Shown here piece by piece: positions 1-6,719 of a DNA stretch of 7,045 nucleotides. This stretch comes from DSM-111022 sp043424535. GTDB taxonomy: Bacteria > Bacillota > Bacilli > Lactobacillales > Aerococcaceae. Every line of letters starts with the position of its first letter. The first letter of the stretch is position 1. The stretch covers positions 1 to 7,045 of the forward strand of contig JBHWOV010000048.1 in assembly GCA_043424535.1 (NCBI GenBank), read 5' to 3'. The translations under genes were made by a program, and so were the position numbers. The notes under the pieces are model-generated. The model saw nothing but the letters and a program-made list of their open reading frames with translations. It was not told where the DNA came from and did not search any database.

Positions 1-42
1 ATAATAATAAATAAAAAATTAACATAAAGTGACAAAGAATTT

Positions 43-50
43 TAAGGAGG
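43..50 (+). promoter_or_regulatory. Ribosome binding site of thrC
   Basis: TAAGGAGG is a near-perfect match to the 16S rRNA anti-Shine-Dalgarno sequence and lies seven bases before the ATG at 58. It decides the start of thrC. The rest of positions 1-42 is very AT-rich. It offers several weak -10-like hexamers (for example TAACAT at 20-25), but the -35 region would be outside the window, so no promoter is called. Confidence 0.85.
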
Positions 51-57
51 AAAATCG

Positions 58-1533
58 ATGATCTATAAGAGCACACGCAATCCTGATAATATCGTTACAG
101 CATCACAAGCTATATTAGAAGGACTGGCATCTGATGGCGGTTTGTATGTTCCAACAGAAATTAAACCGATTTCTTTAGATTGGAATGAATTAAAAGAATT
201 CTCCTATCAAGAAATGGCACAATTTGTGCTAAAAGAATTTTTAGGCGATTTTACACAAGAACAAATTCAATCATGTGTACAAGGTGCTTATAATGATGGC
301 TTCGACCATGAAAATATCGCACCCTTAAAAGATGCAGATGGTCATTATTATTTAGAATTATTTCATGGTGAGACAATCGCCTTCAAAGACATGGCCTTAT
401 CTATTTTGCCTTATTTGATGACAACTGCCAATGAAATTAATCATAATGAGAAAGACATTGTTATTTTAACAGCGACTTCAGGTGACACAGGTAAAGCAGC
501 GATGGCTGGCTTTGCAGATGTGCCTGGAACAGAAATTATTGTCTTTTATCCAAATGGCGGGGTTAGTTCGATTCAGGAACGTCAGATGCTAACTCAAGAA
601 GGACAAAATACACATGTTTTTGCGGTAAATGGGAATTTTGATGACGCGCAGAAAAAAGTAAAAGATTTATTTAATGATCAAGCTTTTAATGAAGAATTAG
701 CATCAAAAAATAAACAATTCAGTAGTGCAAACTCAATGAATATTGGTCGACTTGTTCCTCAAGTAGTGTATTATTTCTTTGCTTACGCTCAATTAATTAA
801 ACGCGGTGAAATTAAACCGAATGAAAAAATTGATTTTTCAGTACCGACCGGTAATTTTGGTAATATATTAGCAGGCTATTATGCTAAACAATTAGGATTG
901 CCAATTGGAAAATTAATTTGTGCATCCAATGATAATAATGTGCTTTCGGATTTCTTTGAGTCAGGAAATTATAATACGAATCGTGAATTTATTTTAACGA
1001 TCAGTCCTTCGATGGATATCTTAATTTCAAGTAATTTTGAGCGCTTGTTATACCATGCTTTAAACGACGATACAAACGCTCTAGTGACAATGATGGATGA
1101 TCTGAAAGATAAGGGAAGTTATCAAGTGACAGAGGATACATTAGCCAATTTCTCAGACTTTTTAGCAGATTATGCGACTGAAAAAGAGACTTTAAGCGAA
1201 ATTAATGCAGTCTACCAGAGTTCTGATTATGTGATTGATCCACATACTGCAGTGGCTTCTAAAGTAGCAAGAAAATTATCTTCTCAACGCGAAAATCCTT
1301 TAGTGATCGTCTCAACTGCTAGTCCTTATAAATTTCCAGAAGCCGTCTTAAATGGATTGAATATCGATACAGACAGTATGGATGATGATGCATTATTGAA
1401 TAACCTAAGAGAATTCACTGACATTGATTTTCCACCAGCGATCAATAAAATAAATGAAAATCCAGCAGATGAACGTACCATCATTCCGATAGAAGAAATG
1501 AAAGACGCAATCCGCCGGATTATTGCCGAATAA
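58..1533 (+). CDS. thrC: Threonine synthase
   Basis: Threonine synthase is a cytosolic PLP enzyme of fold type II that converts O-phospho-L-homoserine and water to L-threonine and phosphate, the last step of threonine synthesis. The 491-residue product begins with the usual N-terminal threonine synthase domain (about residues 1-80, with the segment ASDGGLYVP). The PLP-binding lysine is K110 in HGETIAFKDMAL. Other family blocks are TATSGDTGKAAMAGF (138-152), SSANSMNIGRLVPQ (222-235), the PLP-phosphate loop PTGNFGN (263-269) and DPHTAVASK near the C-terminus. The length is normal for the long bacterial form and nothing is missing. The ATG at 58 is preceded by TAAGGAGG seven bases upstream, which fixes the start. 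Only 57 bases of upstream DNA are visible, so it cannot be seen whether hom or thrB lie in the same operon. The downstream neighbour converges with a 15-base gap. Confidence 0.97.
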   Translation: MIYKSTRNPDNIVTASQAILEGLASDGGLYVPTEIKPISLDWNELKEFSYQEMAQFVLKEFLGDFTQEQIQSCVQGAYNDGFDHENIAPLKDADGHYYLELFHGETIAFKDMALSILPYLMTTANEINHNEKDIVILTATSGDTGKAAMAGFADVPGTEIIVFYPNGGVSSIQERQMLTQEGQNTHVFAVNGNFDDAQKKVKDLFNDQAFNEELASKNKQFSSANSMNIGRLVPQVVYYFFAYAQLIKRGEIKPNEKIDFSVPTGNFGNILAGYYAKQLGLPIGKLICASNDNNVLSDFFESGNYNTNREFILTISPSMDILISSNFERLLYHALNDDTNALVTMMDDLKDKGSYQVTEDTLANFSDFLADYATEKETLSEINAVYQSSDYVIDPHTAVASKVARKLSSQRENPLVIVSTASPYKFPEAVLNGLNIDTDSMDDDALLNNLREFTDIDFPPAINKINENPADERTIIPIEEMKDAIRRIIAE

Positions 1534-1548
1534 AATTTATTTGAAGAA

Positions 1549-2214
1549 TTATGGTGTTGTAGGATAGAGCGCTGAGCCTATTCGAACATAAGTTGCACCT
1601 TCTTTAAGTGCAATTTCATAGTCACGACTCATACCCATGCTCAATTCAGTACACGGAGCATTGGGTATTTTTTTTGATGCAATGTTTTCTTGGAGTGATT
1701 TTAATGCAGCAAAATATTGATGTAAATCTGCTTCAGTCGCATCAATCGGTGCCATCGTCATCAAACCAATGATTTGGACTTTGTCGAAGTTTGCTATTTG
1801 ACTGATTATTTCATCGATTTGATCCGGCGCAATACCCGATTTTGATTCTTCTCCTGAAACATTCACTTGTAAGAAGCACTTAACAGGGTGATTCGCTCTT
1901 TTTTGAATTTCTTTGGCTAATTTCAAGCGATCAAGCGAATGTAAATAATCGATATGATTAATCACATCTTTCACAGCACGCGTTTGTAGATTACCAATAA
2001 AATGCCATTGAATTTTTTCAGAAACATCATTAAAAAGTTCTTGTTTTTCCAGTAATGCAGGCACACGATTTTCGCCAAAATCATGTATTCCAGCCTGTAA
2101 TAATTCACGCATAGCATCTTCGCCAACATATTTTGTTACAGCCACTAAATGTGCCTTGTCATTGATTTGATTGATATTTTGAAGCACATCATTCACATTT
2201 TGTTTAATTGTCAT
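1549..2214 (-). CDS. YggS/YlmE-family PLP-binding homeostasis protein
   Basis: This family (PROSC/PLPBP in animals, YggS in E. coli, YlmE in Bacillus) is a single-domain fold type III PLP-binding protein. It has no established enzymatic reaction; it buffers PLP, and its loss disturbs vitamin B6 and amino acid pools. The 221-residue product is full length. The PLP-binding lysine is K28 in LVAVTKYV. Family blocks follow in order: FGENRVPALLEK (46-57), WHFIGNLQTRAVK (70-82), QVNVSGEESKSG (116-127), GLMTMAP (150-156), LSMGMSRDYEIAL (191-203) and GATYVRIGSALYP (206-218). The LSMGMS and VRIG blocks supply the PLP-phosphate contacts in known structures. The start is supported by AGGAGG nine bases upstream of the ATG. 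In many Firmicutes this gene sits in the ylm/sepF cell-division cluster; here its neighbours are thrC (convergent) and an M16C peptidase (divergent), so it appears to be a single-gene unit. Confidence 0.95.
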   Translation of the reverse strand: MTIKQNVNDVLQNINQINDKAHLVAVTKYVGEDAMRELLQAGIHDFGENRVPALLEKQELFNDVSEKIQWHFIGNLQTRAVKDVINHIDYLHSLDRLKLAKEIQKRANHPVKCFLQVNVSGEESKSGIAPDQIDEIISQIANFDKVQIIGLMTMAPIDATEADLHQYFAALKSLQENIASKKIPNAPCTELSMGMSRDYEIALKEGATYVRIGSALYPTTP

Positions 2215-2223
2215 TTATTTTTT

Positions 2224-2229
2224 CCTCCT
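2224..2229 (-). promoter_or_regulatory. Ribosome binding site of the YggS-family gene
   Basis: Read on the minus strand this is AGGAGG, nine bases before the ATG at 2214-2212. It confirms the chosen start of the YggS-family gene. Confidence 0.8.
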
Positions 2230-2243
2230 GAAACATTTTGTTT

Positions 2244-2252
2244 ATTTTAACA
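2244..2252 (-). promoter_or_regulatory. Possible extended -10 promoter of the YggS-family gene
   Basis: On the minus strand this reads TGTTAAAAT. That is a TG-N extension followed by TAAAAT, five of six bases matching the sigma-A -10 consensus. It would give a leader of about 22 bases holding the AGGAGG site. No good -35 lies at the right distance. A TTGACT on the minus strand (2280-2285) is too far upstream for this -10. The call is plausible but rests on one motif in AT-rich DNA. Confidence 0.35.
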
Positions 2253-2291
2253 TATATTGCATTTGAAAAAATGAGTTACAGTCAACGTTGC

Positions 2292-2320
2292 TAGTCAATG
2301 CACAAAAAATTAGCTATAAT
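2292..2320 (+). promoter_or_regulatory. Sigma-A-like promoter of the M16C peptidase gene
   Basis: A perfect -10 box TATAAT lies at 2315-2320. Seventeen bases upstream is TAGTCA (2292-2297), matching four of six bases of the -35 consensus TTGACA. Transcription would start near 2326-2328, about 22 bases before the ATG at 2349. This places the alternative upstream ATG at 2298 outside the transcript. An 11-base dyad (GCTAT-A-ATAGC, 2313-2323) overlaps the -10 box; it may be chance. Confidence 0.65.
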
Positions 2321-2334
2321 AGCCATATTATCTC

Positions 2335-2342
2335 AAAGGGGG
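2335..2342 (+). promoter_or_regulatory. Ribosome binding site of the M16C peptidase gene
   Basis: AAAGGGGG lies six bases before the ATG at 2349 and is a usable, though not perfect, Shine-Dalgarno sequence. The competing in-frame ATG at 2298 has no purine-rich site before it (its upstream bases are CTAGTCA), so this site helps decide the start. Confidence 0.75.
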
Positions 2343-2348
2343 AATTCG

Positions 2349-5243
2349 ATGTCATTTACTTTAATAGAAACTCAATCATTACCAGATATTCATTCGATAG
2401 GGAAATTATATCGCCACGAACAAACAGGAGCACAAATACTTCATTTGGACAATGACGATGAAAATAAAGCATTCTCGATTGCATTTAAAACACCACCATA
2501 CAGTGATAATGGGATCACACATATTTTAGAACATTCGGTGTTAAATGGATCGGAAAAATTTCCATCCAAAGAACCATTTGTTGAATTATTAAAAAGTTCC
2601 ATGCAGACCTTTTTAAATGCGATGACTTTCTCGGATAAAACAGTCTATCCAGTTGCATCAACAAATGATCAAGATTTTCTGAATTTAATGCGTGTTTACT
2701 TAGATGCTGTCTTCAAACCAAACTTAATTCATAATCCACAAATATTAGCACAAGAAGGATGGCATTATCATTTAGAATCAGAAGAAGATGATTTAATTTA
2801 TAAAGGCGTTGTCTATAATGAAATGAAAGGTGCACTCGGTTCACCCGAACGTGCCTTATATACAGCAACGATGAAACAATTATACCCTGACACATTGTAT
2901 GCTTGGGAATCTGGTGGTGATCCGATTGCGATACCAGAATTAACACAAGAAGAATTTATTGATTATCATCAGACTTTTTATCATCCGTCTAATACCTTAA
3001 CTGTCGTCTATGGAAATATTAATGAATCAGAAACATTTAATGAAATAGCCAGCTATTTTGATCAATATTCCATTCAAGAGAAGCAAATTGATTTCACTGT
3101 TGAGGTAGCGACACCGTCTGAAGTAGATTATTATGAAACTTATTCAATTACTAAAGGAGATAATCCTGAACATAAAACATATTTAGGTTTAGCATGGCAT
3201 ATTGGCCAAGCAGAGGAAACACTAGATATTATGGGGATGCAAGTGTTGAATTCTGTTTTATTTGGTAATAATGATGCACCACTTAAAAAAGCACTTATTC
3301 AAGCGGATTTAGGGGGAGACATTTCAGCAAGTGTTCAAGAAGTAGGATGGCCAGTGATGTATTCGATCATGATTCAAGATTCGAATGCAGAGAAGATGAC
3401 GGCATTTAGAGATGTTGTTAAAAATACTTTGGAACAAATCGTTGAAGAAGGACTTGATCAAGAATTAATTGAAGCATCATTAAATCGACATAAATTTAGT
3501 TTACGCGAAGCTGCCATTTCTGAAGGAAATCCTCGCGGCGTGATGTATAGTTTAACTGCATTTAGCTCCTGGTTATATGATGGTTCACCATTCGATAATT
3601 TTCATTTTAATGACTATTTAAATCAATTGACTGAAAAAGTTTCAGAAGGGTATTTCGAGCAATTAATCAAAGACAAATTACTCAATAATGCTCAGCGAAC
3701 TTCTATAGTTTTAGAAGCAGAGCCCGGAAAAAATGATCAAATCGAAACTGAACGTTTTGAAGCACTTCAAGAATATAAAGCAACATTAAGTGCAGAAGAA
3801 AAAGAAGCGTTGGTTGAAGAAACGAAAGCACTGATTAAGCGACAAGAAACACCTGATACTGCTGAAGATTTGGCTAAGATACCAACTTTACAACGTGAAG
3901 ATTTATCTGCAGAGATTGAAGAAGATAAACTCGAGCAAATGCCTTTATTTGACCAGACAGCATTTTATTATAGTGACCAGTTTACATCTGAAATTGACTA
4001 TGTTAGTTATTATTTTGATATTTCAGATTTTTCTCAAGAGGAATATGGCGCACTCGATATTTTAACCAATTTAATTGGTAATTTAGAAACAGATAATTAT
4101 TCTTTATTTGAATTTAAGAAAGCAGTCAATACGTACACCGGGGGTATTTCTGCTAATCATATTATTTATGAAGATCAGTCAGGTAATATCAAACCTTATC
4201 TATATGTTAGAGGAAAGGCATTATTTGAAAATATAGATAAATTGATTGAATTAATGTCCGAAGCAATTTTACATTTGAAAATTGAAGATGTTAGCCAAAT
4301 AACACAAATGATAAAATCGATTAAAGCTGACATGGATGATCAAATCAATTATAGCGCACATCAATTGGCTATTAATTCAGCTTTATCACAATTTAGTATC
4401 CCACACGCTTTGCAAGATCGTACTTCAGGAACACATTATTTCCACTATTTGAAGGAAGTATTGCAAATGTTGGAAAATGGTAAAGAAGCGGAAGTGCTTT
4501 TACAATTAAATCAACTACTTGATCGTTTAAAAACACCATCAAGATTACATGTTTTATATGTTGGTGACGCTAACCGAGTAGGAGATATTAAAGAAAAAAT
4601 CGTTCATTCAATGAAGGATTATAGTGAAACGGGACCAATTGAAGCGGCGACATATCAGACGAATCCTATAGAAAATATTGCTTTCATTACATCACAAGAT
4701 GTCAATTATGTGGCTCAAGCAACACAATCTGATGACATGTCGCATAAGCATGGAAGTGACGAAGTCTTAGCGACTCTGCTACGTTATGATTATTTATGGA
4801 ATATGATTCGTGTTAAAGGTGGCGCTTATGGAGCAATGTATCGTCATGATTGGAAAGGCAATATTAGTATGGCTTCCTATCGCGATCCGAATATTGTTGA
4901 AACATTCAATACTTATGCCAATGTGAATCAATATATTGAACAATTAAATTTAACAGAAGACGAGTTGTTAAAATATATTATTGGAACATTGAGTCCATTA
5001 GAACGTCCATTATCTGCGATTGAAAAGGGAATTTTAGCCTTTAATCGCCATCAAACAGGCATGACAAATCAACAACGTCAACAATTTAAAGAAGAAATTT
5101 TAGCAACGCAGCCAAGTGATTTACAGAACCGCTCAAACTTTTTTGCGCAGTGGAATGAGCAGGCTGGACGAGTCGTTATCGGTAATAAAACGCAAATAGA
5201 TAAATATGCTGAACAATTCGATAAAATTATCGACTTATATTAA
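2349..5243 (+). CDS. M16C-family zinc metallopeptidase (presequence protease/falcilysin-like, insulinase family)
   Basis: M16C enzymes are large, clam-shaped zinc peptidases that enclose and cleave short unfolded peptides; relatives are mitochondrial PreP/PITRM1 and Plasmodium falcilysin. From the preferred start (MSFTLIETQS) the product is 964 residues, full length for the family. The inverted zinc motif HxxEH is HILEH, with ligands H58 and H62 and catalytic base E61. The distal zinc ligand is likely E158 in VVYNEMKG. The family block GGDPIAIPELT (189-199) follows. A charged helical hinge runs over about 475-520, with the family-typical PDTAEDLAKIPTL segment, and marks the M16C-associated domain. 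The second half carries the substrate-binding signature IRVKGGAYG with R821 and Y827. There is no signal peptide or membrane segment, so it should be cytosolic. The start at 2349 is chosen over the in-frame ATG at 2298 because 2298 lies upstream of the -10 box and lacks a ribosome binding site. It appears monocistronic. Its role in bacteria is probably peptide turnover; the natural substrate is unknown. Confidence 0.95.
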   Translation: MSFTLIETQSLPDIHSIGKLYRHEQTGAQILHLDNDDENKAFSIAFKTPPYSDNGITHILEHSVLNGSEKFPSKEPFVELLKSSMQTFLNAMTFSDKTVYPVASTNDQDFLNLMRVYLDAVFKPNLIHNPQILAQEGWHYHLESEEDDLIYKGVVYNEMKGALGSPERALYTATMKQLYPDTLYAWESGGDPIAIPELTQEEFIDYHQTFYHPSNTLTVVYGNINESETFNEIASYFDQYSIQEKQIDFTVEVATPSEVDYYETYSITKGDNPEHKTYLGLAWHIGQAEETLDIMGMQVLNSVLFGNNDAPLKKALIQADLGGDISASVQEVGWPVMYSIMIQDSNAEKMTAFRDVVKNTLEQIVEEGLDQELIEASLNRHKFSLREAAISEGNPRGVMYSLTAFSSWLYDGSPFDNFHFNDYLNQLTEKVSEGYFEQLIKDKLLNNAQRTSIVLEAEPGKNDQIETERFEALQEYKATLSAEEKEALVEETKALIKRQETPDTAEDLAKIPTLQREDLSAEIEEDKLEQMPLFDQTAFYYSDQFTSEIDYVSYYFDISDFSQEEYGALDILTNLIGNLETDNYSLFEFKKAVNTYTGGISANHIIYEDQSGNIKPYLYVRGKALFENIDKLIELMSEAILHLKIEDVSQITQMIKSIKADMDDQINYSAHQLAINSALSQFSIPHALQDRTSGTHYFHYLKEVLQMLENGKEAEVLLQLNQLLDRLKTPSRLHVLYVGDANRVGDIKEKIVHSMKDYSETGPIEAATYQTNPIENIAFITSQDVNYVAQATQSDDMSHKHGSDEVLATLLRYDYLWNMIRVKGGAYGAMYRHDWKGNISMASYRDPNIVETFNTYANVNQYIEQLNLTEDELLKYIIGTLSPLERPLSAIEKGILAFNRHQTGMTNQQRQQFKEEILATQPSDLQNRSNFFAQWNEQAGRVVIGNKTQIDKYAEQFDKIIDLY

Positions 5244-5254
5244 AATTTACTAAT

Positions 5255-5323
5255 AAAAAACCATTCAATCTTAATTCAATGCCCTTATTTGTCAGACGCA
5301 TTGATGCAAGATTGAATGGTTTT
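5255..5323. terminator. Bidirectional terminator formed by a long nested hairpin
   Basis: The two arms 5257-5272 and 5308-5323 are perfect 16-base complements (AAAACCATTCAATCTT and its reverse complement). After a 3-by-3 mismatch a second stem of seven pairs continues (5276-5282 with 5298-5304, TCAATGC/GCATTGA), closing a 15-base loop. Read rightward the stem ends in TTTT. Read leftward it ends in six T residues followed by an AT-rich tail. It lies between the convergent M16C gene and the ATPase gene, where a shared rho-independent terminator is expected. The right arm covers two bases of the ATPase gene's TAA stop codon. The stem is AT-rich and longer, with a larger loop, than a textbook terminator. 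Confidence 0.8.
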
Positions 5324-6719
5324 AATATGTTAGTCGATTAAAATCAATGATTTGATCACAGAAATTTGCTACTAATTCTTCGTCATGTGTGATGATGAGT
5401 TGAATCATATTTTGATTGGCTAATTGTTTCATTTGTTTACCAAATTCAATCATATGATAATAATCAAGTCCGGAGGTAGGCTCATCATAAATAATGATGG
5501 GCTTTTTTGATTGAATGGCAGCAGCAATAGCTAATCGTTGTTTTTCACCACCCGATAAAGTCATCGGATGTTGATGACGTTTGTCGAACAAGTCCATATT
5601 TTGTAAAATAACTTCGCTATTAGTTGATGGCTCCGTCAAACCAAAATTTATTTCATCCTCTACTGATTCAGTAAACAATTGGTAATTCGTGTCTTGAAGT
5701 ACGATAAAACAATGTTTTATTAATTCAGACGGTGACATTACTTTTCCATGCCATAAAATTTTACCTGATAATGGTTTTAAAATTCCAGCAAGTGTATGAG
5801 CAAAAGTCGTTTTGCCGATGCCATTATTTCCTAAAATACCAATAATATTTCCTGCTTCAAATGAACTATTTATCGCTTGAGTTAGAGGAGCATCATAGCC
5901 AATGACTAAATCCCTTATTTTTAGTGGCGCCTCGGATTGGACATTTGGGAAAGGAAGTGAATCTACAATTTCACTAATCTTAGATAAATTTTGCGTACGT
6001 AATCCCAAATGATGTAATGTGTTTGAATTCAGGTCCTGCATTTCATTTTTAGACCATTCTTTGGCAATGTGTCCATCCTCTAGATATAAATAGCGGTCGA
6101 CAAAATCTAGTGACCAAGCGAGCCGATGTTCCGTTAAAATGATTGTTTTGCCTTTATCTTTTAATATTTGAATCATTTGTGCTATTTTTTTAATGGCTTG
6201 TTGATCTAAATTAGCAGTGACTTCATCTAAAATAAGAATATCTGGATCATGGATGATAGCACTCAAAAATGCTAATTGCTGCTTTTCGCCACCCGATAGT
6301 TTAAAAATTGAACGATTAAGTAATGATTCCGCATTGAATTGTTGAATGATTGTATTTATGCGGTGTTGTATTTGATTCGCGGGTAAGCCTAAATTTTCAC
6401 TGATTATGGCTAATTCAGCGTTCGACTCTAGAGCAAAATGCTGATTTTTAGGATTTTGAAAGACACTTCCAAGAAGAGGTACGAGATCATTCAGCGTTGC
6501 ATGTTTAAGATCTAATTGCTGAATCGTTACTTTTCCATTGAGTTGACCATCAATGTATTCAGGAATGAGTCCATTGATAATTCGAGCAATACTTGATTTT
6601 CCCGATCCACTTTTACCACAAATCAAAACACATTCACCTTTTTGAATTGAAAAAGATAAATCATCTAGAACGGGTGAATGATCTTGATAAGATAAAGATA
6701 ATTGATCAAAAATAATCAT
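5322..6719 (-). CDS. ECF-type transporter ATPase with two fused nucleotide-binding domains
   Basis: This 465-residue protein carries two complete ABC ATPase domains in one chain, like B. subtilis YkoD. It would power an energy-coupling factor transporter that imports a vitamin or other micronutrient, on the cytosolic face of the membrane. Domain 1 (about 1-225): Walker A GKSGSGKSS (35-43, K41), Q-loop Q88, signature LSGGEKQQLA (141-150), Walker B ILILDE (161-166, E166) and switch histidine H198. Domain 2 (about 266-465): Walker A GNNGIGKTT (297-305, K303), Q-loop Q342, signature LSGGEKQRLA (388-397), Walker B IIIYDE (408-413, E413) and H445. All catalytic residues are present in both halves, so both sites look active. 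Walker B of domain 1 is followed by V167 where Pro is usual. The ATG overlaps the TGA of the upstream T-component gene by four bases, and AAAGGA lies six bases before it, indicating translational coupling. The substrate cannot be read from this subunit. Confidence 0.93.
   Translation of the reverse strand: MIIFDQLSLSYQDHSPVLDDLSFSIQKGECVLICGKSGSGKSSIARIINGLIPEYIDGQLNGKVTIQQLDLKHATLNDLVPLLGSVFQNPKNQHFALESNAELAIISENLGLPANQIQHRINTIIQQFNAESLLNRSIFKLSGGEKQQLAFLSAIIHDPDILILDEVTANLDQQAIKKIAQMIQILKDKGKTIILTEHRLAWSLDFVDRYLYLEDGHIAKEWSKNEMQDLNSNTLHHLGLRTQNLSKISEIVDSLPFPNVQSEAPLKIRDLVIGYDAPLTQAINSSFEAGNIIGILGNNGIGKTTFAHTLAGILKPLSGKILWHGKVMSPSELIKHCFIVLQDTNYQLFTESVEDEINFGLTEPSTNSEVILQNMDLFDKRHQHPMTLSGGEKQRLAIAAAIQSKKPIIIYDEPTSGLDYYHMIEFGKQMKQLANQNMIQLIITHDEELVANFCDQIIDFNRLTY

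Noticed and set aside
1..57. Promoter or attenuator for thrC
   Set aside because: The stretch is too short and uniformly AT-rich. Several weak -10-like hexamers are equally good and the -35 region would be outside the window.
1507..1541. Possible terminator at the end of thrC (AATCC-GCC-GGATT and the AT-rich AATAAA/TTTATT repeat)
   Set aside because: The first stem is only five pairs inside the coding region with no T-tract after it. The second would have a one-base loop and only A-T pairs, so neither is a credible terminator.
2280..2285. TTGACT on the minus strand as the -35 of the YggS-family gene
   Set aside because: With 17-18 base spacing the -10 would be ATGCAA or TGCAAT, which lack the key A at position 2. 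The better extended -10 at 2244-2252 is too far away to pair with it.
2298..2348. Extra 17 N-terminal residues of the M16C protein, a possible signal peptide
   Set aside because: The segment overlaps the promoter -10 box and its ATG has no ribosome binding site. It also lacks a convincing signal-peptide layout.
2713..2946. A 77-codon open frame on the minus strand
   Set aside because: It lies wholly inside the M16C gene opposite conserved family residues (including the distal zinc ligand E158), has no family resemblance and is best explained as a shadow of the real gene.
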